From Rippkaea orientalis PCC 8801 (GTDB lineage: Bacteria; Cyanobacteriota; Cyanobacteriia; Cyanobacteriales; Microcystaceae), in NCBI RefSeq assembly GCF_000021805.1, contig NC_011726.1, positions 3,380,097 to 3,444,096 on the forward strand: DNA of 64,000 bases, read 5' to 3'. Each line of letters opens with the position of its first letter. Position 1 is the first letter of the stretch. The notes beneath the pieces are model-generated. The model saw nothing but the letters and a program-made list of their open reading frames with translations. It searched no databases and was not told the origin of the DNA. Made by a program: the position numbers and the translations under genes. Below, in pieces: positions 1 to 6,411 of this stretch.

Positions 1-1305
1 GATTGGTTGATTTCTCGTCAGCGTTATTGGGGGTGTCCTATTCCGGTGGTGCATTGTCCCAGTTGCGGGACTGTTGCCGTTCCTGATGCAGATTTACCTG
101 TAAAATTGCCAGAAAATGTTGAATTTACGGGACGAGATGCGTCTCCTTTGGCAAAATTGGAAGATTGGATCAATGTACCCTGTCCCAGTTGTGGAGAACC
201 TGCGAAACGGGAAACCGATACAATGGACACTTTTATTGACTCGTCTTGGTATTATTTACGCTATACCGATGCTAACAATAACCAGGAAGCTTTTAACTTA
301 GAAAAAGCTAATGATTGGATGGCAATTGATCAGTATGTTGGAGGTATTGAACACGCTATTTTACACCTGTTATATTCGCGTTTCTTTACTAAAGCATTGC
401 GAGACAGAGGGTTAGTTAATATTGACGAACCGTTTAAGCGTCTTTTAACTCAGGGAATGGTTCAAGGGTTGACTTACAAAAATCCTCAAACGGGTAAATA
501 TGTCCCGTCAGAAAATGTTATTTTTCAAGACGATCATTACCGCGATAAAGAAACGGGAGAAATTCTCTCTTTCTTCTACGAAAAGATGTCTAAATCTAAA
601 TATAATGGGGTTGATCCCAAACAAGTTTTAGGCAAATATGGGGCAGATACTGCGAGAATGTTTATCCTGTTTAAAGCACCCCCAGAAAAAGATTTAGAAT
701 GGGATGATGCGGATGTAGAAGGACAATTTCGCTTCTTAAATCGGGTTTGGCGGTTAGTGGCTAATTATCTGGAAAATAAACCCAAAACGGTTAAGAAAGC
801 AAGCGAATTAACCAAGGAGGACAAAGATTTAAGACGTGCCATTCATACCGCTATTAAAGAGATTTCCGAAGACTTGGAAGGAGACTATCAATTTAATACG
901 GCTGTCTCAGAATTGATGAAGTTAAGTAATGCGCTAACGGACGCTAAATGTTTAGAGTCTGGGGTGTATCAAGAAGGGATAGAAACCCTATTGATTTTAT
1001 TAGCACCTTTTGCTCCCCATATTGCTGAGGAATTATGGCATAATTTGGGTTATGAAAAGTCGATTCATCTGCAAAGTTGGCCAACGGTTAATCCTGATGC
1101 TTTAGTTGTTGATGAAATTACCCTAGTGATTCAAATTATGGGTAAAACACGGGGAACTATTCAAGTATCAGCAACTGCAACTAAAGATGAACTGGAAAAA
1201 TTAGCCCGCGAGTCGGAAGTCGGACAACGTTATTTAGACGGACAAGACGTTAAAAAAGTCATCGTTGTCCCTGGAAAATTAGTTAACTTTGTCATTGCTA
1301 AATAA
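1..1305 (+). CDS. leuS: Leucyl-tRNA synthetase, C-terminal part (5' end outside window)
   Basis: Class I aminoacyl-tRNA synthetase that charges tRNA-Leu in the cytosol. The reading frame is open from base 1 ([15 protein letters not shown]), so the gene starts upstream and about 434 codons are visible. Seen are the catalytic-core stretch SRQRYWG, zinc-ligand-like CPSCG pairs near residues 18-21 and 60-63, the KMSKS ATP-binding motif as [13 protein letters not shown], the helical anticodon-binding domain and a C-terminal region with IQIMGKTRG. All match bacterial LeuS. It ends with TAA and is followed by a GGTGGG...CCCACC hairpin, the likely transcription stop. Confidence 0.97.
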   Translation, partial: DWLISRQRYWGCPIPVVHCPSCGTVAVPDADLPVKLPENVEFTGRDASPLAKLEDWINVPCPSCGEPAKRETDTMDTFIDSSWYYLRYTDANNNQEAFNLEKANDWMAIDQYVGGIEHAILHLLYSRFFTKALRDRGLVNIDEPFKRLLTQGMVQGLTYKNPQTGKYVPSENVIFQDDHYRDKETGEILSFFYEKMSKSKYNGVDPKQVLGKYGADTARMFILFKAPPEKDLEWDDADVEGQFRFLNRVWRLVANYLENKPKTVKKASELTKEDKDLRRAIHTAIKEISEDLEGDYQFNTAVSELMKLSNALTDAKCLESGVYQEGIETLLILLAPFAPHIAEELWHNLGYEKSIHLQSWPTVNPDALVVDEITLVIQIMGKTRGTIQVSATATKDELEKLARESEVGQRYLDGQDVKKVIVVPGKLVNFVIAK

Positions 1306-1309
1306 CCCC

Positions 1310-1334
1310 GTAGGGTGGGCAATACCCACCTTGA
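1310..1334 (+). terminator. Hairpin after leuS, copy of the GTAGGGTGGGC repeat
   Basis: Stem GGTGGG (1314-1319) pairs with CCCACC (1325-1330) around a 5-base loop, five bases after the leuS stop codon. There is no long T run, so termination would be weak. The sequence is one member of a repeat found at least six more times in this window. Confidence 0.45.
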
Positions 1335-1369
1335 AAATCCATATTTTCTATTATTAAGGAATCAAAACT

Positions 1370-1573
1370 ATGAAATTTAAAGTAATTGTTCACACCGCAG
1401 AAGAAGGGGGATATTGGGCAGAAGTTCCCGCATTACCAGGGTGTATTACTGAAGGGGATACCTGGGAAGAATTAATAGTTAATTTACAAGATGCTATTCA
1501 AGGATGGTTAGAAGTTGCTAATAATATTTCTACTCAAGAATCAGAAGATAAAATCATTGAAATAACAGTATGA
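1370..1573 (+). CDS. hicB: HicB-family antitoxin
   Basis: A 67-residue protein with the short HicB fold: EEGGYWAEVPALPGCITEGD followed by the amphipathic helix WEELIVNLQDAIQGWLEVA. HicB proteins neutralise the HicA mRNA interferase. This one has only the partial RNase-H-like domain and no added DNA-binding domain, common for cyanobacterial HicB. The ATG at 1370 is preceded by AAGGA at 8-base spacing. The stop overlaps the next gene by 4 bases (ATGA), so the two are translationally coupled. Antitoxin-first order is seen in many hicBA pairs. Family assignment is firm; activity is inferred. Confidence 0.85.
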   Translation: MKFKVIVHTAEEGGYWAEVPALPGCITEGDTWEELIVNLQDAIQGWLEVANNISTQESEDKIIEITV

Positions 1574-1779
1574 AATCTATTTCAGGGAAAAAGTTGTGTA
1601 AAATTATTGAGAAAAAAGGATGGACTTTACAAAGAATTACAGCAAGTCATCATATTTATCAGAAATCAGGAGAGACTAAAATTTTATCCGTTCCTGTTCA
1701 TCGTAATCAAGATTTGAAAATAGGGACATTAAAAGCATTAATGAAAATAGCAGAACTGACTGAAAATGATTTACTATGA
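1570..1779 (+). CDS. hicA: HicA-family toxin (mRNA interferase)
   Basis: A 69-residue protein with the HicA double-stranded-RNA-binding-like fold: GKKLCKIIEKKGWTLQRIT, the ASHHIY segment with the catalytic His at about residues 27-28, then VPVHRNQDLKIGTLKALMKIAEL. HicA toxins cleave mRNA and are blocked by HicB. The usual Gly before Ser-His is Ala here, a mild change. It overlaps hicB by 4 bases and is followed at once by a membrane-protein gene whose ATG lies inside its 3' end. No lesion is visible, so the pair looks functional. Confidence 0.87.
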   Translation: MKSISGKKLCKIIEKKGWTLQRITASHHIYQKSGETKILSVPVHRNQDLKIGTLKALMKIAELTENDLL

Positions 1780-2467
1780 AATAATTAAAAGCATTAATTT
1801 TATATTTTCTGATTTTTGTAGATGTTTATCTGAAGCATTATCATTTGTTTGGTGTCATTCAGATTCAATTAGAAATCTTGTTACTTCTGCTGGTATCATA
1901 GCAGCAGGATGTTGGTTTTATCAAAAAAGACAACAATTGCCTAGAGCTAATCTAACACATAAAATCATTCATAAAGAACTTGATCAAGATACCTTATTAG
2001 TTCATGTGACGGTAACTGTTGAAAATATTGGAAACGTCCTTATTAACATAGAGCATGCTGATATAAGAGTTCATTGGGTAGCACCATTAACAGATCAGCT
2101 TGAGCAGATAATTAATAAAGCAGAAAACCAAAATTTAGAGACACTATCCTATTTTTGCGCCTTAGTTTTTGTAAAGGGGACTAAAATCCTTGCACTGTCA
2201 TTACTTTGGCTAATACTTTCGCAAGATTTTCCCCTAGAAATTGGGTTTCCTCTAATAGATTCAAAAGAGTTAAATCGAAATAATAATAATACTATAAATA
2301 TTGAGCCAGGGGAAACTCATAATATTGATTGTGATTTTATTTTTAAACGAGAAAATCTTGTCCTAAAGGTGACAACTATTATGATTTATTGCTATATTAG
2401 AAATGTCAAATCTAAAAACCGTCGTCTAGGATGGAGTTTTGAAGAATTTTACCAACTAGATACATGA
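1766..2467 (+). CDS. Hypothetical single-membrane-segment protein next to hicBA
   Basis: A 233-residue protein I do not recognise. Residues 35-55 (SIRNLVTSAGIIAAGCWFYQ) form one likely membrane segment followed by the basic QKRQQ, which suggests a cytosolic domain after it. The rest has a beta-rich look (LLVHVTVTVENIGNVLINIEHADIRVHW and a C-terminal GETHNIDCDFIFK...VTTIMIYCYIRN), reminiscent of small membrane-anchored accessory proteins. The ATG at 1766 lies 14 bases inside hicA, so it may be translated by coupling; no clear Shine-Dalgarno is seen. It could be a third gene of the hicBA unit or a defence-type accessory. No function is claimed. Confidence 0.55.
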   Translation: MIYYEIIKSINFIFSDFCRCLSEALSFVWCHSDSIRNLVTSAGIIAAGCWFYQKRQQLPRANLTHKIIHKELDQDTLLVHVTVTVENIGNVLINIEHADIRVHWVAPLTDQLEQIINKAENQNLETLSYFCALVFVKGTKILALSLLWLILSQDFPLEIGFPLIDSKELNRNNNNTINIEPGETHNIDCDFIFKRENLVLKVTTIMIYCYIRNVKSKNRRLGWSFEEFYQLDT

Positions 2468-2487
2468 TTTTTGGAGTAACTTAAACA

Positions 2488-2625
2488 ATGGATCAAGAAA
2501 AAAAAGGACAGAGAATTTCAGTAAGCGTAAATGATCAAGATGCTTGTAAACCAAAACCTCCTAAAATGCAAACACCAACTCCACCCTCACCACAAGCTAA
2601 AAAAACAGACTCGAAAGAAAATTAA
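2488..2625 (+). CDS. Small Pro/Lys-rich protein (45 residues), hypothetical
   Basis: An open frame of 45 codons starting ATG at 2488 with GGAG about 11 bases upstream and 20 bases after the preceding gene. The product starts MDQEKKGQRISVSVNDQD and ends in a low-complexity tail rich in Pro, Lys, Thr and Ser. It has no membrane segment and looks disordered. It reads as the last gene of the hicB-hicA-membrane-protein run and ends before a perfect 14-bp stem-loop. Support is limited to the ribosome site, spacing and position. Confidence 0.4.
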   Translation: MDQEKKGQRISVSVNDQDACKPKPPKMQTPTPPSPQAKKTDSKEN

Positions 2626-2642
2626 TTTGATATTTTCTGCGT

Positions 2643-2734
2643 AGACAAGTAGGGTGGGCAAATTTTGCCCACCCTACCCACTTGATGAAGGGTTAAAAGT
2701 TGTTTTTAAAACTTTGTATTGGTTTTTAAAAACT
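2643..2734. repeat. 92-bp direct repeat, copy A, with perfect 14-bp hairpin
   Basis: Copy A starts AGACAAGTAGGG and ends TTTTTAAAAACT. About 85 of 92 bases match copy B at 3365-3456 in the same orientation. Its left third is an almost perfect palindrome (arms 2649-2662 and 2664-2677, one-base loop), which could end transcription of the small gene just upstream. The two copies bracket the DUF433 gene and the small gene beside it. Confidence 0.85.
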
Positions 2735-2792
2735 TAAGCTAGTTTTAAAAAATTGTTTTAAGGTATTAGAAATGACACCTAATCAAAATAGA

Positions 2793-2879
2793 TTACCCAA
2801 TAGCGATCGCATTCACTTCAAAAGTCTGCGTCATCCAATCTGCTAAAGCAGGAGAAAGATGAGCATCAATCCAAATCAT
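2793..2879 (-). pseudogene. Truncated PIN-like toxin remnant (DUF5615 family N-terminus)
   Basis: Starting 2 bases after the stop of the DUF433 gene, an ATG opens 28 codons beginning MIWIDAHLSPALADWM. This is the characteristic N-terminus of DUF5615 PIN-like nucleases (MxxxDxxLSP, with the first acidic catalytic residue), which normally run to about 110-120 residues. Here the frame ends at TAA after EVNAIAIG, and nothing recognisable follows. DUF433-DUF5615 is a standard antitoxin-toxin pair, so this is the cut-down toxin of the gene next door. Confidence 0.7.
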
Positions 2880-2881
2880 TA

Positions 2882-3106
2882 TCATACTAATAATACTGGA
2901 TGATTGAGTTTACGAGAAGCATAAATAAATACTGCTTGTAAATCTTCTTTCTCAAGATCAGGCATTTCTGCTAAAATTTCCTCAGTAGAGAGTCCAGATG
3001 CCAACAAATCTAATACATCTGAAACCCTAATTCTCATCCCTCGAATACAAGGACGACCTCCACATTGTTTAGGATTAATCGTAATTCTTTCTAATAAATC
3101 AGACAT
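2882..3106 (-). CDS. DUF433 antitoxin-like protein
   Basis: A 74-residue protein matching DUF433: ITINPKQCGGRPCIRGMRI, then VSDVLDLLASGLSTEEILAEMPDLEKEDLQAVFIYA, a winged-helix-like layout. Members act as antitoxins, probably DNA-binding, for DUF5615 PIN-like toxins encoded immediately downstream. The ATG at 3106 is clear. The C-terminus KLNHPVLLV is followed 2 bases later by the start of a toxin that survives only as 28 codons, so this is probably an orphan antitoxin. Confidence 0.85.
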   Translation of the reverse strand: MSDLLERITINPKQCGGRPCIRGMRIRVSDVLDLLASGLSTEEILAEMPDLEKEDLQAVFIYASRKLNHPVLLV

Positions 3107-3142
3107 TGATTTAATCTCTCATTGATAATTACCTTTATTATA

Positions 3143-3340
3143 ATGCTATTTCAAGCTCATAAAATTTTAACTGAAATTGAAGAATTAGAAATTAATTATT
3201 ATGCCATACAAGATCGATCTAAAGCATTCATTCATACTTGGTTAGCATGGCAAAAAAAGCCAGGGATACCGATGGGACAAGCAATAACTGCTAATGTTTT
3301 AAACTGTGATAACGCGATCGCACAAAATTTTATTAACTAG
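3143..3340 (+). pseudogene. Small cyanobacterial protein gene, C-terminally clipped copy 1
   Basis: A 65-codon frame from ATG 3143 (MLFQAHKILTEIEELEINYY...) with the motif PGIPMGQAITANVLNCDNAIAQNFIN before TAG. A second, damaged copy at about 3936-4046 reads on as W-L-R-Q-L-Y after the same Phe-Ile-Asn. Past the TAG here the frame continues L-E-Q-L-Y-Q-stop. The TAG therefore looks like a Trp (TGG) to stop change that clips the last seven residues. The function of the family is unknown to me. It could still be expressed. Confidence 0.45.
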
Positions 3341-3364
3341 CTAGAGCAATTATACCAATAATTT

Positions 3365-3456
3365 AGACAAGTAGGGTGGGCAAAATTTGCCCACCCTACG
3401 CATTTGATGAAGGGTTGCAAGTTGTTTTTGAAACTTTGTATTAGTTTTTAAAAACT
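3365..3456. repeat. 92-bp direct repeat, copy B
   Basis: Same orientation as copy A at 2643-2734, with about 7 differences. It contains the same near-perfect palindrome (arms 3371-3384 and 3386-3399) followed by the shared TTGATGAAGGGTT and TTTTTAAAAACT segments. Confidence 0.85.
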
Positions 3457-3535
3457 ATTTAAAGTTAAAATATAATTAATTTTATGAGTAACCATAGCAG
3501 CAACTAATCTAGTATCGGTTTTTTTTATAATAAGT

Positions 3536-3710
3536 TCAAAAAATCATCAAAGGAAGATCATCTGATTCTAGATAAAGTTCAATTGCTTCTTTAATATTGT
3601 TTAAAGCTTCTTCAAGATTATCTCCTTCATTAATACAACCAGGAAGGGATGAAACATAAACAGTATAACCCCCTTCATCGCTAGGTTCATTACATTACAT
3701 TGAGTTTCAT
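3536..3710 (-). pseudogene. Frameshifted hicB-like antitoxin remnant
   Basis: ATG at 3710 opens MKLNV and then meets stop codons. One frame over, an uninterrupted stretch reads EPSDEGGYTVYVSSLPGCIN, EGDNLEEALNNIKEAIELYLES and DDLPLMIF before TGA at 3536. This is a HicB core. Between the ATG codons and the GAA codon lie 22 bases, which is not a multiple of three, and the join holds the short duplication ATGTAATGTA. A slipped duplication has broken the frame. The start overlaps the preceding small gene by ATGA. No hicA follows. Confidence 0.7.
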
Positions 3711-3880
3711 TTTTGCACTTGGTTAATACTTAAGATAGTTTTATTATAATTGATCAATGTATTGGTTTGAGTTAATCTCTCCTCAATTAAATCTTTAAGA
3801 TATGCTTCAATAGATAAGCCTTGTAAGTTAGCTTCTTGTTGATTTTTTTCTAATTCTGGGTCAAAATTTAGGGTGATCAT
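3707..3880 (-). CDS. Small ribbon-helix-helix-like protein (57 residues)
   Basis: Open frame of 57 codons from ATG 3880: MITLNFDPELEKNQQEANLQ, then GLSIEAYLKDLIEERL and a polar tail. The pattern of a short beta strand, charged helix, GLS turn and second helix is typical of ribbon-helix-helix antitoxin or repressor domains, though I cannot name a family. It overlaps the hicB remnant by ATGA, so the two formed one transcript. The short length and small-gene context make it easily missed. Confidence 0.55.
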   Translation of the reverse strand: MITLNFDPELEKNQQEANLQGLSIEAYLKDLIEERLTQTNTLINYNKTILSINQVQK

Positions 3881-3935
3881 AGTTTTTCTTCTACTAACTT
3901 GAACAAACCTAATTAAACAGACTGAGTTAAACTGT

Positions 3936-4046
3936 CCAAAAAATTAGGGATAAGGATGGGAGAAGCAATAACCGCTAACGTTTTAAATATGATAATGCGA
4001 TCGCCCAAATTTTTATTAACTGGTTAAGACAACTATATTAATCTTA
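3936..4046 (+). pseudogene. Frameshifted second copy of the small gene at 3143-3340
   Basis: Bases 3936-4046 align with 3250-3360: the run GGGATAAGGATGGGAGAAGC mirrors GGGATACCGATGGGACAAGC, followed by the same AATAAC(T/C)GCTAA(T/C)GTTTTAAA. One base is missing after that, which throws the frame. After the indel it continues with a HIP1 site and codons for I-F-I-N-W-L-R-Q-L-Y-stop, preserving the C-terminus lost in copy 1. The 5' half is not recognisable. Confidence 0.6.
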
Positions 4047-4342
4047 GTAAAAGCTCAGAATAGCTGTATCACAGAGGCTCTTTCCCAAAGATTGTAACTC
4101 CTAGAGATTTAAAGTAACCCCCTAAAGGATATGGCTCCGTCTAACGTCTGAAAAGTCGTCACCGTAAGCCTTAAGCTGGTCATCATCAAAATATCAATCA
4201 CCAAACTATTCCCCGACTGACCATTTATCGATAAGATAGGGAATGCTGATTTTAACAGTAACATAGATCTTAGGAAGTGGTATTAACCGCCCCATTTCCT
4301 CCCCGTACGGGGTATCTAGCGGCAGATAATAAGGATTAAAAT
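4047..4342 (+). promoter_or_regulatory. Leader region upstream of acpP
   Basis: About 300 bases without a gene. Near the end it holds the 12-bp perfect palindrome CCCCGTACGGGG (4301-4312), about 30 bases before the acpP start, and AAGGA (4331-4335) as ribosome site at 7-base spacing. The palindrome may be a transcript-level structure or an operator. No tRNA or known RNA was recognised. Confidence 0.35.
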
Positions 4343-4579
4343 ATGTCAACCTTGAGCAAAGTTCAGGAAATCGTAGCCGAGCAACTCGGAGTCGAAAAAG
4401 ACAAAGTTCAACCAGAAGCCAAATTTGCCGAAGATTTAGGGGCAGACTCCCTAGACACGGTGGAACTGGTTATGGCTTTAGAAGAAGCATTTGATATTGA
4501 AATTCCTGATGAGGAAGCCGAAAAACTCGAGACAGTACAGGCTGCCATCGATTATATCGAGAAACTAGAGAACCAGTAG
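4343..4579 (+). CDS. acpP: Acyl carrier protein
   Basis: A 78-residue acidic ACP that carries growing fatty-acyl chains on a phosphopantetheine arm in type II fatty acid synthesis. The attachment site is Ser36 in [18 protein letters not shown], preceded by FAEDLG. The rest ([20 protein letters not shown]) forms the remaining helices. Length and sequence are typical. AAGGA precedes the ATG by 7 bases. It lies directly upstream of fabF, a conserved cyanobacterial arrangement in which carrier and condensing enzyme are made together. Confidence 0.98.
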   Translation: MSTLSKVQEIVAEQLGVEKDKVQPEAKFAEDLGADSLDTVELVMALEEAFDIEIPDEEAEKLETVQAAIDYIEKLENQ

Positions 4580-4687
4580 GACTAATCCCCTTGCTTCGAT
4601 TAATTCCTCCAAACTCTCTTCCCCATACCTTTTACTCCCTCTTCCCACTTGAGGGTGGGTAGATTCGGCCTATATCAAACAAAGATC

Positions 4688-5938
4688 ATGACGAATTCAC
4701 AATTAAAGCGCGTTGTCGTAACGGGTTTAGGTGCCATCACTCCCCTAGGGAATACCCTAAATGAATACTGGGAAGGATTGGCCAGTGGACGTAATGGCAT
4801 TGATTTCATTACCCATTTTGATGCGTCCCAACATCGCTGCCGTTTTGCTGGAGAAGTCAAGGGATTCGATCCCTTGGACTATGTAGACCGCAAAGAAGCC
4901 CAAAGGATGGATCGTTTTGCTCAATTTGGAGTAGCAGCTAGTTTACAAACCATCGCTGATGCTCAGTTGGTGATTAACGAGCTTAATGCTGACTTGGTGG
5001 GAGTGATCATTGGCACGGGGATTGGTGGACTTAAGATACTTGAAGAACAACAAGAAATCTATCTCAATCGCGGTCCGAGTCGTTGTAGTCCTTTTATGAT
5101 CCCGATGATGATTGCTAATATGGCAGCCGGACTGACGGCGATTCATACGGGAGCCAAGGGACCTAATAGCTGTACGGTGACGGCTTGTGCGGCGGGTTCC
5201 CATGCCATTGGGGATGCTTTTCGCTTGGTGCAACGGGGCTACGCTAAAGCCATGATCTGTGGTGGAACCGAAGCAGCCATCACCCCTCTGGGGGTAGGTG
5301 GATTTGCCGCCGCTAGAGCACTATCGACTCGTAATGATGATCCTAAGACCGCGAGTCGTCCTTTTGATAAGGATCGTGATGGCTTTGTCATGGGAGAAGG
5401 AGCGGGAGTCCTACTCCTTGAAGAACTTGAACACGCCCTCGATCGCGGAGCCAAAATTTATGCCGAGATGGTGGGATATGGGATGACCTGTGATGCCTAC
5501 CACATGACGGCTCCGGTTCCCGATGGTCGGGGGGCAACTCGCGCCATGGAATTAGCCCTGGCTGATGGAGGAATCCCCCCCGAACAAGTTAGTTATATTA
5601 ATGCTCATGGAACCAGCACTGAAGCCAATGATGTGACGGAAACTCGGGCTATTAAGAAAGCTTTAGGAGAACACGCCTATAACATCGTGATTAGTTCCAC
5701 AAAATCCATGACGGGTCATCTCTTAGGGGGATCTGGCGGCATCGAAGCGGTGGCAACGGCCTTGGCGATCGCTAATGATCGCGTTCCCCCAACGATTAAT
5801 TTAGCTAACCCTGATCCCCAATGCGATCTAGATTATGTCCCTAAAACCAGTCGTCCTCTGGAGATAGATGTCGCTTTATCTAATTCCTTTGGATTTGGGG
5901 GGCATAATGTCACGTTAGCCTTTAGAAAATATCGTTAA
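4688..5938 (+). CDS. fabF: Beta-ketoacyl-ACP synthase II
   Basis: Condenses malonyl-ACP with acyl-ACP, the chain-elongation step of fatty acid synthesis, using the acpP product encoded just upstream. The start is taken as ATG 4688 (MTNSQLKRVVVTGLGAITPL), giving 416 residues; an in-frame upstream TTG at 4649 would add 13 atypical residues. The thiolase-fold triad is visible: Cys167 in TVTACAAGSHA, His307 in NAHGTSTEANDVTE and His344 in KSMTGHLLGGSGG, with Lys339. Length and motifs are standard for FabF. It is separated from acpP by about 108 bases. Confidence 0.97.
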   Translation: MTNSQLKRVVVTGLGAITPLGNTLNEYWEGLASGRNGIDFITHFDASQHRCRFAGEVKGFDPLDYVDRKEAQRMDRFAQFGVAASLQTIADAQLVINELNADLVGVIIGTGIGGLKILEEQQEIYLNRGPSRCSPFMIPMMIANMAAGLTAIHTGAKGPNSCTVTACAAGSHAIGDAFRLVQRGYAKAMICGGTEAAITPLGVGGFAAARALSTRNDDPKTASRPFDKDRDGFVMGEGAGVLLLEELEHALDRGAKIYAEMVGYGMTCDAYHMTAPVPDGRGATRAMELALADGGIPPEQVSYINAHGTSTEANDVTETRAIKKALGEHAYNIVISSTKSMTGHLLGGSGGIEAVATALAIANDRVPPTINLANPDPQCDLDYVPKTSRPLEIDVALSNSFGFGGHNVTLAFRKYR

Positions 5939-6073
5939 CAAAAATACCAGCAAAAGTCCCTACCTACAAATTCTCTTAAAAACACCCACATTTTAGGTAG
6001 GGAAGCATTGGGTAAAGGGCGGAAAGAGTTCCGCACCTAGTTTTTTAGTATCACCTTATTCAATAGCTAACCT

Positions 6074-6256
6074 CTAACGACGGCGCGATCGCTGTCTTCT
6101 GCGAGTTGCTTCTTTACGCTTCCGTTTCTCTTGGGGCGTTTCAAAGAATTGATGCTTTTTATAATCTGTATAGATTCCGGCTTTAGCAACCTGTCGCTTA
6201 AACCGACGCAAAGCAGATTCAATGGGTTCGTTTTGACCGACGACAACTTGGGTCAT
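6074..6256 (-). CDS. rpsU: 30S ribosomal protein S21
   Basis: A 60-residue, very basic protein: [20 protein letters not shown] then RQVAKAG and an Arg/Lys-rich tail ending RRRQRSRRR. It matches bacterial S21 (bS21), which sits near the 3' end of 16S rRNA on the small subunit. GGAGG-type purines precede the ATG at 6256. It lies downstream of ftn2 on the same strand but behind an intrinsic-terminator-like hairpin, so it probably has its own promoter in the 6257-6300 region or reads through. Confidence 0.96.
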   Translation of the reverse strand: MTQVVVGQNEPIESALRRFKRQVAKAGIYTDYKKHQFFETPQEKRKRKEATRRRQRSRRR

Positions 6257-6291
6257 TGATTGACTTTTACACCTCCTAATCTTCTTTCAAA

Positions 6292-6326
6292 TCACTAAAA
6301 ATAAGCCAATAACAAAATTATTGGCT
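6292..6326 (-). terminator. Intrinsic terminator after ftn2
   Basis: Read on the minus strand, the perfect 9-bp stem AGCCAATAA/TTATTGGCT (6326-6318 with 6312-6304, 5-base loop) is followed by TTATTTTTAG. This is a convincing rho-independent terminator about 85 bases after the ftn2 stop and 48 bases before the rpsU start. It could also serve as an rpsU leader structure. Confidence 0.65.
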
Positions 6327-6411
6327 CTCTATGAAAGCATATTGAGTCATGATTTCTCATTTTGTTAAGTATATCTTATTTTAGGCGATCAAATACCATT
6401 GTCAAAAAAAC

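Noticed and set aside
4047-4342. Riboswitch or small RNA upstream of acpP
   Set aside because: Only a 12-bp palindrome is evident; no known consensus recognised and no T-run hairpin.
4649-4687. Longer fabF start at TTG
   Set aside because: Adds 13 residues not found in FabF; ATG 4688 begins the conserved sequence.
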